A program made the translations under genes and the position numbers. From Acetatifactor sp. (lineage in GTDB: Bacteria; Bacillota; Clostridia; Lachnospirales; Lachnospiraceae), in NCBI GenBank assembly GCA_024695935.1, contig JAILHH010000014.1, forward strand, positions 53,057 through 117,056: 64,000 nt of DNA, written 5' to 3'. This document shows positions 1 through 8,100 of the stretch, one piece after another. A model generated the notes under the pieces. The model was not told where the DNA came from. It saw nothing but the letters and a program-made list of their open reading frames with translations, and did not search any database. Within the stretch, counting starts at the first letter, position 1. Each line of letters opens with the position of its first letter.

Positions 1-267
1 AAATGACATCTCGTTAAACTGCCCTACAACTGCTATATTTTTTGCGACTTCCTTTGGAGTCATGCATGCCATGGACTTTCCATTCAGCAGCACTTTGCCT
101 TTTTCGATGGGATTGACTCTGTATATTGCCTTTAACAGCGTGGACTTTCCGCATCCGTTGGGTCCTATTATCCCTACGCTCTGTCCCTCCTCTACTTTCA
201 GACTTACTCCCTTAACTATATTTGTTCTGCCTAAAGTGACCTTCAGCTCTTTTACTTCCAAATTCAT
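1..267 (-). CDS. ABC transporter ATP-binding protein, FecE/BtuD type (3' end outside window)
   Basis: This is the N-terminal 89 residues of the ATPase of an iron-siderophore, heme or cobalamin importer. It would power uptake through the FecCD-type permease encoded just upstream. The Walker A motif GPNGCGKST is visible about 30 residues in, after a typical beta-strand start, and a Q-loop-like stretch (VVGQFNEM) lies near the window edge. The Walker B and signature motifs fall outside. The ATG at 265-267 sits one base beyond the permease stop codon, so the two are translationally coupled. The family is clear; the substrate cannot be read from this fragment. Confidence 0.9.
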   Translation of the reverse strand, partial: MNLEVKELKVTLGRTNIVKGVSLKVEEGQSVGIIGPNGCGKSTLLKAIYRVNPIEKGKVLLNGKSMACMTPKEVAKNIAVVGQFNEMSF

Positions 268-268
268 T

Positions 269-1351
269 TTATGCTCCTCCGAATCCATAATCTTTTTTAA
301 GTAACATATACAGAAATACCGGAGCTCCTATAGACGCCGTTATGATTCCCACAGGAAGCTCCGAGCCGGTTACAAGCATCCTCGAAAGCAGATCCGTAAC
401 TGTCATGAATATTCCGCCGATCAATACTGTGTATGGCGTGAGTATCCTGTGATTTGCTCCAAAGATCGCCCTTGTGATATGAGGGATCACCAGCCCCACA
501 AAGCCTATCATTCCGCAGTTTGCCACCAAAATACCGGTGATCAGACTGGCTATTATAAGATATATCCTTCTCCAAAAAGTAAGATTTACTCCCAGAGTGG
601 TAGCGGCCTCTTCCCCCATTAACATCAGATTCAGATTACTGCTTTGAGCGAGGAAGAAAATAACAGTTATCAAAGTCACCGAAGCAACCATGGGCACTTT
701 ATTCCATGTGGCCGATGCTGTGCTTCCCATGATCCAGAAAGTAACACTTTGCAATGCCTGAGAATTATCGGCAAAATAAATTATCATATTGGAGAAAGCT
801 GAGAACATGGAATTAATCACCGTTCCGGCCAGCACAAGTTTTGCGCCGGTGGTCTTTCCTCCTATATTTGCAAAAAACAATACGAGAAATGACGCTGCCA
901 AAGCACCTGTAAAAGCGCATCCGGCCACACCGACATTTCCGATAACAGGAATCGAACCAACTCCTATCATAAGTGCAAATGTGGCACCCAAAGTAGCTCC
1001 CGATGAGATTCCCAATATATACGGATCCGCAAGAGGGTTTTCCACAGATGCCTGCATCACAATTCCGCAGAGGGATAACCCCATGCCAACCATCAGTGAG
1101 GTAAGGGTTCTGGGGAAACGTATCATCCAGACGATATTGAAATATGATGTGGGAATATCTTTAAACCCCGGAAGTTCAACGTTGAACAGCTTCTTTAAAA
1201 TGATCATCACCGTCTGATCCAAAGGGATATTTACCTGTCCCATCGAAACCGCAATAAGAACAGCACAAAGGGCCAGAATAAGTAATACAGGGATAAAAGC
1301 CGGGCTTCCATCCCTTTTATTTTTTCTGAAATTTTTCATTAAAATTTTCAT
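269..1351 (-). CDS. FecCD-family iron/heme/cobalamin ABC permease
   Basis: This membrane permease of a type II ABC importer has many hydrophobic segments after a short basic N-terminus. Family sequence features are present: the RFPRTLTSLMVGMGLSLCG region, ENPLADPYILGISSGA, and the cytoplasmic GLVIPHITR stretch that contacts the ATPase. Length, about 360 residues, is normal. The longest frame begins with GTG at 1357, but GAGGTG lies five bases before the ATG at 1349-1351, so that start is preferred. It is followed at once by the ATPase gene and diverges from the binding-protein gene. The shared intergenic region carries a perfect palindrome that probably controls both directions. The substrate is not determined. 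Confidence 0.93.
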   Translation of the reverse strand: MKILMKNFRKNKRDGSPAFIPVLLILALCAVLIAVSMGQVNIPLDQTVMIILKKLFNVELPGFKDIPTSYFNIVWMIRFPRTLTSLMVGMGLSLCGIVMQASVENPLADPYILGISSGATLGATFALMIGVGSIPVIGNVGVAGCAFTGALAASFLVLFFANIGGKTTGAKLVLAGTVINSMFSAFSNMIIYFADNSQALQSVTFWIMGSTASATWNKVPMVASVTLITVIFFLAQSSNLNLMLMGEEAATTLGVNLTFWRRIYLIIASLITGILVANCGMIGFVGLVIPHITRAIFGANHRILTPYTVLIGGIFMTVTDLLSRMLVTGSELPVGIITASIGAPVFLYMLLKKDYGFGGA

Positions 1352-1379
1352 TGACACCTCAAAACAAAAATGATAACAT

Positions 1380-1420
1380 TTGCTCGTTAGTCACGACTAA
1401 CAGATTATAGCATGACTAAC
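1380..1420. promoter_or_regulatory. Divergent promoter with palindromic operator
   Basis: GTTAGTCACGACTAAC at 1386-1401 is a perfect inverted repeat (7-bp arms, 2-bp centre). A further half site GACTAAC lies at 1414-1420. On the plus strand the palindrome occupies the spacer between TTGCTC (1380-1385) and ATTATA (1404-1409). On the minus strand the same hexamer reads TATAAT and the palindrome covers the predicted start of the permease mRNA. A repressor bound here would block both transcripts. The cargo suggests a metal-responsive regulator such as a DtxR-type protein, but that identity is inference. Confidence 0.6.
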
Positions 1421-1450
1421 CAGCCAAAAGAAAGGAAAACTTTTTACAAA

Positions 1451-2494
1451 ATGAAGAGCAAAATTATTAAATCATTTGTTGGAATTATACTGACAACAGC
1501 TATTTTTACCGGATGCCAAAGTGCATCAACAGAAACTGTGGCCGAAGACGCCGCCACAGAAAATATTACTGAGTCGGAAAACAACGACTCCTATTATCCT
1601 GTTACGGCAGAAACATATTCAGTTTCAAGCGACGGAGCGACATGGACTCCCGTTTCCACCACTTATGAAGGCGGATATGAAAGGATCGTTGCCAACAATC
1701 AGGGTACAGCAACTCTCCTCATCAGACTCGGACTTTCCGACAAAATTGTGGGAGTAGCTGCAGTATTTGGCCCCGCCCCCGAAGACGTCGCTGATGAGTT
1801 TCAAGCTCTGCCTGTTATTGCTGAAGGTTATGCATCCAAGGAAGCCTTGCTTGGTGCTGAGCCGGACTTTGCTGTAGGAAGAGGTGACCTCTTCGTTGAC
1901 GGTGATTACGGGATCGGAACAGTTGACGAACTGGCAGGCATGGGAATCGCTTCTTATATCACTCACGTAGGTGAAAATAATGCAAACTTTGAATCATTCC
2001 TTGCAGATATAGATAACCTCGGAAAGATCTTTAATGTTGAGGACAAGGCAAATGAATTAAAGAATTCTTATATTGAAATGACAAACGGATTAAAGAATGA
2101 CACAAGAGTGGCCGGAAAATCAATGAAAATGGCTGAGGTATCCTGGATTGAGGACGGAATGCCCGTGTTTGGCAGTGCCAAAGCAGAAACCTTACAGAAT
2201 GAGGCTTTCGCCATGATCGGTCTCGACAACATCAACGGATATTGTGAAGGTGATCAGGTAAGCATTGAAACTGTGATAGCAGAGAATCCTGAAGTAATAG
2301 TACTTTTTGATTATGAAGGCGGTCCGAATATGGACGAAATGATTCAGTCACTTTATGACAATGAGGCAATTTCCGAAATAAGCGCTATCAGAAACAAAAA
2401 AGTATTCGCACTTGACTTTAATGCCATCTACGGCGGAAGCGGTGACCTATACGCATCAATGCAGGAACTGGCTGACCTCGTATACGGCGAGTAG
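1451..2494 (+). CDS. Substrate-binding lipoprotein of an iron/heme/cobalamin-type ABC importer
   Basis: This extracytoplasmic solute-binding protein delivers ligand to the divergent FecCD/FecE pair. It begins with a lipoprotein signal peptide (MKSKIIKSFVG, hydrophobic core, lipobox FTGC), followed by a Thr/Glu/Asp-rich linker. The body has the class III binding-protein pattern: YERIVANNQGTATLLIRLGL, IVGVAAVFGP and, near the end, IAENPEVIVLFDYEG with KKVFALDF. The frame is open from an ATG at 1412, but that start would add a non-hydrophobic extension. AAGGAA upstream of the ATG at 1451 and the clean signal peptide favour the later start. The operator lies immediately upstream. Confidence 0.9.
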   Translation: MKSKIIKSFVGIILTTAIFTGCQSASTETVAEDAATENITESENNDSYYPVTAETYSVSSDGATWTPVSTTYEGGYERIVANNQGTATLLIRLGLSDKIVGVAAVFGPAPEDVADEFQALPVIAEGYASKEALLGAEPDFAVGRGDLFVDGDYGIGTVDELAGMGIASYITHVGENNANFESFLADIDNLGKIFNVEDKANELKNSYIEMTNGLKNDTRVAGKSMKMAEVSWIEDGMPVFGSAKAETLQNEAFAMIGLDNINGYCEGDQVSIETVIAENPEVIVLFDYEGGPNMDEMIQSLYDNEAISEISAIRNKKVFALDFNAIYGGSGDLYASMQELADLVYGE

Positions 2495-2520
2495 ATCCGG
2501 TAATAAACTTCCTTTGAATA

Positions 2521-2566
2521 AAGGGTATCCTGTTGCGGTAAATCTGCACAGGATACCCTTTTTTTT
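2521..2566. terminator. Intrinsic terminator after the binding-protein gene
   Basis: A 13-bp stem (AAGGGTATCCTGT at 2521-2533, ACAGGATACCCTT at 2548-2560) is followed on the plus strand by a T-run. It lies between convergent genes, and the A-rich left flank may also let it serve the minus-strand flavodoxin gene. Confidence 0.85.
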
Positions 2567-2984
2567 AAACTCTTTTCGCGTCCACAATATCAACATCCGG
2601 ATACAGGCTTCTCAGCTCATCCAGGCTCTCATCAACTCCGGTCACGGAGGATGTTGCAAACAAATGAACCTTTTTGCCCTTAAGAACCGCATTGTCGAAA
2701 AATGTGTTGATTATCCTGGGAGTCGTATACCACCAGATAGGGTATCCAACCCAAAGTTCATCCACATCGGACAGATCCGGCATCACATCGATCTCGGGTC
2801 TTGAATTCGAATCCTTGTATTCCACCACACTTCTGCTGGTGTCATTCTGCCAGTTCACATCCGCCTCTGTATACGGAACCTTTGGGTGAAGTTCAAATAT
2901 AGCCGCTCCGTTTGCCGCAGCTATATCCACAGCCCTTTTTCTTGTCACACCGCTGTGCGAATAATAAACTACCATTTTACTCAT
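2565..2984 (-). CDS. Flavodoxin family protein (139 aa)
   Basis: This short-chain flavodoxin-like electron carrier or FMN-dependent reductase begins with the FMN phosphate-binding pattern YYSHSGVTRKRA. Later it has the WVGYPIWWYTTPRIINTF block, which forms the isoalloxazine pocket in this family (Flavodoxin_4-like). GGAGG precedes the ATG. A second, longer flavodoxin of the same kind is encoded at 6835-7356. Redox partner and substrate are not evident. It ends against the terminator of the plus-strand binding-protein gene and may be co-transcribed with the ArAE-like gene upstream, since only 23 bases separate them. Confidence 0.88.
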   Translation of the reverse strand: MSKMVVYYSHSGVTRKRAVDIAAANGAAIFELHPKVPYTEADVNWQNDTSRSVVEYKDSNSRPEIDVMPDLSDVDELWVGYPIWWYTTPRIINTFFDNAVLKGKKVHLFATSSVTGVDESLDELRSLYPDVDIVDAKRV

Positions 2985-3007
2985 TCTGTCAATGTCCTCC
3001 TGCCCGA

Positions 3008-3994
3008 TTATGTATTAAAAGTTCTTTTTTCCGGCTCCTGGCAGTGAATTAACACATAATCCTTTTTTATATCCAGAAACTCTTTCATCTTTTCCATTAT
3101 CACAAAAAGCCTTGCCCTGTCTTCAAACTCAAGTCTGTCTGTGGGAAGGGGAGTCTCCTTCATGACGCTGTAGAGGTCCTCGTAATCTTCCATAAGGCCT
3201 TTTACTGTATTCTCTCTTGAATATTCCTCCGACACCTTTTCAAAATACTCGGAGAGGATCTTTGCCGTGGACGGGACGGATTTTATCTCCTTCAGATTCT
3301 TGTACATTTCAAAGAGGATGTAGCGCTGTCTTCTTCGCATTGCAATATATTCCATATCCTCCACATCGCCTTTTGAAAACTGATTCATGTAATTTTCCCT
3401 GGCAATGTCGGAAGCCACACGAATGCTTTCATCCATCTTTTCAAAGCATGTTCCGTCATAGTCTGCCAGATTTACATCCATTATCCTCTGACTCATCCTG
3501 TGGAGAGCATATTTCATCTTTTCATCCGTCTCTTCCTTTAAGCGCTCCATATATCCGGTATTTTTGTGAAGCGTCAGGTTGACCAAAACACCCATGCCCA
3601 CACCGATCACAAAGAGCAATATCTCGTTTTTTAAAGCCGCATATCCCATGTTTCCAAAGGTGAGAAAATGTGATATAAGCACCGAATCCATGGCCATGGC
3701 ACTGTGCCAGTCAAATATCTTGCACAAAAAGATGAATATTACCATATATATGCAAAATCCCACCGTGCTAAAGCCAAAGATGAAAAAGCTGCAAAAGGCG
3801 ATAAAAAGAGCTGCCAAAAAAGCATAAAGCCTGTTAAGTCCTGTATTAATAGTCTCCTTTTTAGTATAGGCTACGGACAATATGGCCACAATACCGGCTG
3901 ATATGGCAAAATCCAGCCTCAGCATATTGGCAATGAATATTGCCACCACCGCCGCCACCGAAACCTTGGCTGCAAACATCAGATTCTTCGTCAT
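3008..3994 (-). CDS. ArAE_1/YqjA-type membrane protein (putative aromatic acid exporter family)
   Basis: This 328-residue protein has about four to six membrane segments in the first 155 residues (FAAKVSVAAVVAIFIANML, LYAFLAALFIAFCSFFIFG, ENEILLFVIGVGMGVLVNL-like). A charged helical cytoplasmic half follows. This two-part layout, and the conserved start with MTKNLMFAAKVSVAAVVA and AGIVAILSV, match the Firmicute family annotated as aromatic acid exporter family protein (ArAE_1 plus its C-terminal domain). Transport activity has not been shown for most members, so the substrate is unknown. The gene lies between a membrane EAL protein and a flavodoxin. Confidence 0.78.
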   Translation of the reverse strand: MTKNLMFAAKVSVAAVVAIFIANMLRLDFAISAGIVAILSVAYTKKETINTGLNRLYAFLAALFIAFCSFFIFGFSTVGFCIYMVIFIFLCKIFDWHSAMAMDSVLISHFLTFGNMGYAALKNEILLFVIGVGMGVLVNLTLHKNTGYMERLKEETDEKMKYALHRMSQRIMDVNLADYDGTCFEKMDESIRVASDIARENYMNQFSKGDVEDMEYIAMRRRQRYILFEMYKNLKEIKSVPSTAKILSEYFEKVSEEYSRENTVKGLMEDYEDLYSVMKETPLPTDRLEFEDRARLFVIMEKMKEFLDIKKDYVLIHCQEPEKRTFNT

Positions 3995-4033
3995 AAAATA
4001 TCCCGCTTATAAAAATTTAGTGTTAAATCCCTT

Positions 4034-5971
4034 TTATTCAAATGCAGGGTGTCTGCCCAATCTGTTCCTGTCCTTTATGAATTCCACAAAGTTAACCTCC
4101 GGAATAGGCTTGCTGAAATAAAATCCCTGGATATAGTCACATCCCATCTCCTGCAATGTCTGCTGCATGTGATCGGTCTCGGCGCCTTCAGCCACGATCC
4201 CGAATTCATCCTCCGCAAACATACTTATAAGCCTTGGAAGCACGATATCATTTCCGTCAAAATAGGACCAGACAACAGATTTATCTATCTTTACGATATC
4301 GAAGGGAAGCTTGAGTACATTTACGAGATTCGAGAAACCTGTTCCGTAATCATCCAGCGAGAATCCCGATCCCTCTCCAATAAGAGAATCCATCAAAGCG
4401 TTAAGCTCTCTGATGTCCAGTTTTGCTGTCTCTGTTATCTCAAAGTTAAGATAACTCATGTCAATTCCAAATTCGTTTGCGACTTCGATTATTTCTGATG
4501 CAAGATTTCTGTTCATGCACTGGATTGGGGAGAGATTTATCTCGATATATTTAAGGCCCATGGCATCCAGATCATGTTCACTGATAAATCTGCACACTTT
4601 TCTGAGGACCTGGTTTCCGAGTTTTAATATTGTTCCGTCCTCCTCGGCAAGTGAAATAAAAGCCGCTGGCGGAATCACCCCAAGCTCCGGATCCTCTATT
4701 CTCACCAGTGCCTCCGCAGAACTGAAGGCCCCTATCATGGAATCATAAATGGGCTGATAATATACTATCAGAGCATCCTCATCCACCGCCCTGTGGAGGG
4801 CATCCTTCACCTTTATGGAATAATGAAGTTCCGCAAGGAACCTGTCATCTATCTCGCGAAGGTCATTGCTCTCATCCTTTTCGATCTGTTTAAGGGAAAA
4901 CTTTAAAATATCATATACTTCATGCCCGTCCTTTGCGTCACATTCATCGGACATATATATAAATTTCGGCTTTGGATTAACCTTTTGACCGTCAAAACAA
5001 AATCCCTTATCTAAATATTCTCTTATCTGATAGGTGATCTGATCCTTGTCAGCCTTTGAATCTAATACCAGCAAAAACTGTCCGCTCTGCAGATAAAACG
5101 GCAGGATGTTATCCACATGCTTTCTGAGATATATCCCGAATCTGTTGAGAAATCTGTCCATTAACCCCGAGCCGTAAATAGCTCTTAACCTGCCGTAATT
5201 TTGGAAAGTGATGCCCACATATCTGTATCTGCGCTTTCCGAAAACCAGTTTTTCGCCAAGGTATTTAAACATGGCATCACGGTTATATATCCTCGTCTTC
5301 TGATCTTTGTCAAACTCGGGATTCTGCATGGACAAAAAGCAGATCGCCATTGAAAAACTGCATCCGATATTGATAAGGAGCAGATGCGGAAATACAAAAA
5401 ACTGGAGCATTGCCGCTGTTGTGGATGCAAAGACAAAGAAGATAAGACTTACCTTTTCCTTTAAGGGTATGATCTTTCTGGAGTGAAAAATCAGTGCCAG
5501 CGAGACTCCTGAATAGAAAATTATGACCGAGGGATGGATCTCATAGAAAAATCTGCCCCTGGTAAATCCCGTCTCATCAACCTTATAAAGAAAACCTGTA
5601 AGAGGATTTGTAACGCAGATCACCTCGGCAAACCAAAATGGCACACTGATCCACCACTGCTTTCCTACTAACACTTTTAACTTGTCACCGGTCAGATACC
5701 GGCAATACTGCATAAAGAGGTAATAAATTGCGAAAACGGACAGAAAATAGACCATATTGGCCAGTTCCTGATGCCAATAGCCGTATTTTTCCGGATAAGA
5801 AGAAAATACCGAAGCGATTATATCCGCAATGATACACAGAAACTGTATCATCAAAAGATCAGAGAAAATTATATTCTTTTTGATAGGAAGACTCCTCTGG
5901 AGATTGTAAAAAACAAAGAACAATCCTATCAATATAAGTGCCGTAATTTCATATTGCAAGTTCCAGACCAT
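4034..5971 (-). CDS. Membrane c-di-GMP phosphodiesterase with degenerate GGDEF and intact EAL
   Basis: This is predicted to hydrolyse c-di-GMP at the membrane. About seven hydrophobic segments fill residues 8-215 as a sensor-like membrane domain. A GGDEF-fold region follows (about 225-370) in which the active-site loop reads SGQFLLV, so cyclase activity should be lost. The EAL domain (about 395-640) keeps its key residues: AEALVR, EINLSP, NFEITETA, DDYGTGFS, VKIDKS, EGAET and QGF. The longest frame starts at a TTG; the ATG at 5969-5971, preceded by GGGGGG about eight bases earlier, is preferred. It is one of four c-di-GMP enzymes in this window. Confidence 0.9.
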   Translation of the reverse strand: MVWNLQYEITALILIGLFFVFYNLQRSLPIKKNIIFSDLLMIQFLCIIADIIASVFSSYPEKYGYWHQELANMVYFLSVFAIYYLFMQYCRYLTGDKLKVLVGKQWWISVPFWFAEVICVTNPLTGFLYKVDETGFTRGRFFYEIHPSVIIFYSGVSLALIFHSRKIIPLKEKVSLIFFVFASTTAAMLQFFVFPHLLLINIGCSFSMAICFLSMQNPEFDKDQKTRIYNRDAMFKYLGEKLVFGKRRYRYVGITFQNYGRLRAIYGSGLMDRFLNRFGIYLRKHVDNILPFYLQSGQFLLVLDSKADKDQITYQIREYLDKGFCFDGQKVNPKPKFIYMSDECDAKDGHEVYDILKFSLKQIEKDESNDLREIDDRFLAELHYSIKVKDALHRAVDEDALIVYYQPIYDSMIGAFSSAEALVRIEDPELGVIPPAAFISLAEEDGTILKLGNQVLRKVCRFISEHDLDAMGLKYIEINLSPIQCMNRNLASEIIEVANEFGIDMSYLNFEITETAKLDIRELNALMDSLIGEGSGFSLDDYGTGFSNLVNVLKLPFDIVKIDKSVVWSYFDGNDIVLPRLISMFAEDEFGIVAEGAETDHMQQTLQEMGCDYIQGFYFSKPIPEVNFVEFIKDRNRLGRHPAFE

Positions 5972-6085
5972 AAGCAATCCCCCCGGTGTCAGACGGTACA
6001 GTTATTACAAATAATGAACTACAAAACCATATAAACCTCTCAAAAACATTTAATACATTATAACATAAAAGCGGCAAAACAGCAC

Positions 6086-6730
6086 TTAAAAAGTGTGGTG
6101 TCCGTCTTTCCAGTCATTCATCTTGGCCAGAATATATATATATGCCCCTCTTGCGCAGACAATGTAGAGTATGGCGCCCGTGCAATAGTACACATAACCT
6201 ATTCCTATGGAAAAGATCAGACCGCTGATAATATTTGAAATTATCCTGTACTTTTTTTTCCTTTTCCTGAGTATATCGTCAGTGAGTCTGACAATGGCCA
6301 GTATTAAAGCATTTATATATATTCCCCAATAAGGATTTCCGCCATACGTATAGATCACAAGCATCACAAATGTCTGGAGCATCATCCTGTCGGGCAATTC
6401 CAGCAGTGCGTACTCAACCACCAGATCCGGCATTTTTGTGTCTGAGAAAAAATAATCGTAATCCCTGCTCTTCCACTTGATAAAAACAGTAATGCAAAGT
6501 GTGGAAAATGTTGTAGCCCATTCAGACCATCCTATAGGTCGCAACATTCTGGCATCCAGATTAAACATGTAAAACATAATGATCGCTATGGGAATAAAGG
6601 AACTTATGACGGGAGAAAGAATCGTCAGTATTTTCAGATTCTTTTCTGCCAGAAATGCCCTTATTCGGATATGACACATATACCAGGCCATGGCAAACAT
6701 GAAACCTATCAAACCCGTCAAGAAATACAT
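6086..6730 (-). CDS. Hypothetical polytopic membrane protein (possible degenerate CPBP-type)
   Basis: I do not recognise this 214-residue protein with confidence. It has about six hydrophobic segments and ends in a short charged tail. The later part (LLELPDRMMLQTFV, then NALILAIVRL, then ISGLIFSIGIGYVYYCTGAILYIV) has the spacing of CPBP/CAAX-protease-like membrane proteins. It lacks the EExxxR and paired histidines that such enzymes use, so any resemblance would be to a non-catalytic relative. Neighbours are a membrane EAL gene downstream and a flavodoxin upstream, about 100 bases away on the same strand. Confidence 0.6.
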   Translation of the reverse strand: MYFLTGLIGFMFAMAWYMCHIRIRAFLAEKNLKILTILSPVISSFIPIAIIMFYMFNLDARMLRPIGWSEWATTFSTLCITVFIKWKSRDYDYFFSDTKMPDLVVEYALLELPDRMMLQTFVMLVIYTYGGNPYWGIYINALILAIVRLTDDILRKRKKKYRIISNIISGLIFSIGIGYVYYCTGAILYIVCARGAYIYILAKMNDWKDGHHTF

Positions 6731-6834
6731 ATCGTAAACGCCCCTGTAAGCAAAAGATTTATAATTTCATTATGACATAATATGCATTCCTTTAACAATG
6801 GAATTATGTAGGAAATAAGTCGCAGTTAAATGAC

Positions 6835-7356
6835 TTATGACAGAATTTCATCCTTTGCCCAATACTGGATAACATTTTTGGCATTTTCCACGAAGGAGCC
6901 CTGTAACGTCAGACCCTGAACGATCTGAGAGTCCGGAGCATATTTTCTGATGACATTCATGCTGCTTCCGAAGCCTCCGCCACCGCTGGTGTTAAATGCG
7001 ACCAGTTTTTTACCGGCCAGATCAGCTCTGTCAAGAAAAGTTACCACCGGCATGGGAAGTGTATTCCACCAGTTTGGAAATGCCAGTACGACCGTATCAT
7101 AATCAGCCATATTATCCGGCAGATCCTCTATATCCGGCAGTTCACCCTTCTCGATCTCTTCCTTTGCCTCTTCTATCATGGCATAATGATCTGTTGAATA
7201 TGTGCGTTTCTGCTTTATTCTGTAGAGATCTCCGCCTGTTGCCTCACTTATATATTCTGCGGCTATCTCAGTATAACCTTTTTCGACTTTGATGATGGTT
7301 CCACCCGAATAAGTCTCGCCGGGCAAAGTAAAATATGCGATGAGTATCTTTGACAT
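6835..7356 (-). CDS. Flavodoxin family protein (173 aa)
   Basis: This is a flavodoxin-like FMN protein. The N-terminal phosphate loop is a variant (IAYFTLPGETYSGG) longer than the usual SxTGNT. The second FMN-contacting segment is clear: VVLAFPNWWNTLPMPVVTFLD. FNTSGGGGFGSSM follows, a glycine-rich loop usual in the NAD(P)H-dependent flavodoxins of this group. It likely acts as a small oxidoreductase or electron carrier. A promoter can be read upstream on the minus strand (TTGATT, 16-base spacer, TATAAT at 7395-7400), so the gene seems to have its own transcript. Confidence 0.85.
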   Translation of the reverse strand: MSKILIAYFTLPGETYSGGTIIKVEKGYTEIAAEYISEATGGDLYRIKQKRTYSTDHYAMIEEAKEEIEKGELPDIEDLPDNMADYDTVVLAFPNWWNTLPMPVVTFLDRADLAGKKLVAFNTSGGGGFGSSMNVIRKYAPDSQIVQGLTLQGSFVENAKNVIQYWAKDEILS

Positions 7357-7454
7357 CTTAACTTAGTTACCTCCTGGCTTTTTTTATATAATACATTATA
7401 TTCTGTAATTTTAAAAAATCAAAGGTTAATTTTCTGTAAATTCAAGGAAAGAGA

Positions 7455-7590
7455 TGGCTCGCGCTCCATAAACTCGAGCAGGCTCGATTTCAACTCTGTT
7501 TCACACCTCAAGGCAAAGCCTTTCGGTGTTCTACAGTCGCCTAAGTCCACCTCGCAAGCGAGCTTGCGGGTGGGACTTAGGCTCGTTGTT
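7455..7590. other. GC-rich cluster of hairpins, possible repetitive element or structured RNA
   Basis: Three inverted repeats follow one another in an otherwise AT-rich gap. The first is TCGAG/CTCGA at 7474-7487. The second is ACACC-TC-AAGGC with GCCTT-TC-GGTGT at 7503-7529. The third is a long, slightly imperfect hairpin at 7539-7582 with arms starting GCCTAAGTCC and ending GGGACTTAGGC. The hexamer GGCTCG occurs at 7456, 7481 and 7580. No reading frame or strong ribosome binding site is seen inside. It lies between the flavodoxin promoter and the terminator of the ACT gene. Confidence 0.55.
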
Positions 7591-7594
7591 ACAC

Positions 7595-7623
7595 AAAACG
7601 CTGTACAAAAGTACAGCGTTTTT
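7595..7623. terminator. Terminator after the ACT-domain gene
   Basis: A perfect 12-bp stem (AAAACGCTGTAC, AAAA loop, GTACAGCGTTTT) stands 12 bases past the stop codon of the minus-strand ACT gene. It carries T-runs on both strands and could also end a plus-strand transcript through the adjacent hairpin cluster. Confidence 0.8.
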
Positions 7624-7634
7624 AGGATCTGATC

Positions 7635-8069
7635 TTAAATATTCATTACATCGTCCTGGGTCAGGATCTTTAACCCCTTGGACACAAGCTTTGTCTCCGC
7701 AGCCTGAGTATCGGCAACCCTGAATATCATGCAGGCACTCTTTGTGGACTTATGTCCGGAAACCGCATACATATACTCAATATTTACCTCAGCCGAAGCA
7801 AAGATATTTATGAGTTTATCAAGTCCGCCGGGTTCATCGGGTATCTCAACCACCAGTACAGAGTTTAATTTTGATACAAAATCCGCTTCTTTTAATACAT
7901 TCATCGCGGATATGGGATCATCCACCACGATCCTGGCAATTCCAAAATCCTTTGTCTCAACCATCGAAATGGCTCTCATATCTATTTCATGCTCGGCCAG
8001 CACACCGGTCATTTTTTTCAAAGTGCCGGGCTTATTTTCAAGGAAAACCGAAATCTGTTTTACTGACAT
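7635..8069 (-). CDS. Tandem ACT-domain protein next to phenylacetate-CoA ligase
   Basis: Two ACT domains of about 70 residues each fill the protein: the first from QISVFLENKPGTLKKMTGVL, the second from VLVVEIPDEPGGLDKLINIF. ACT domains bind small ligands, often amino acids. Stand-alone pairs like this are regularly encoded beside phenylacetate-CoA ligase in anaerobes and are thought to regulate or sense aromatic acid metabolism. A TTG at 8075 opens the frame. The ATG at 8067-8069 is preferred because AGAGGG sits seven to eight bases before it and would be too close to the TTG. It is about 30 bases downstream of the ligase, surely in one operon. Confidence 0.9.
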   Translation of the reverse strand: MSVKQISVFLENKPGTLKKMTGVLAEHEIDMRAISMVETKDFGIARIVVDDPISAMNVLKEADFVSKLNSVLVVEIPDEPGGLDKLINIFASAEVNIEYMYAVSGHKSTKSACMIFRVADTQAAETKLVSKGLKILTQDDVMNI

Positions 8070-8100
8070 ACACAATCCCTCTCTTTCATTTTTTTACGGA

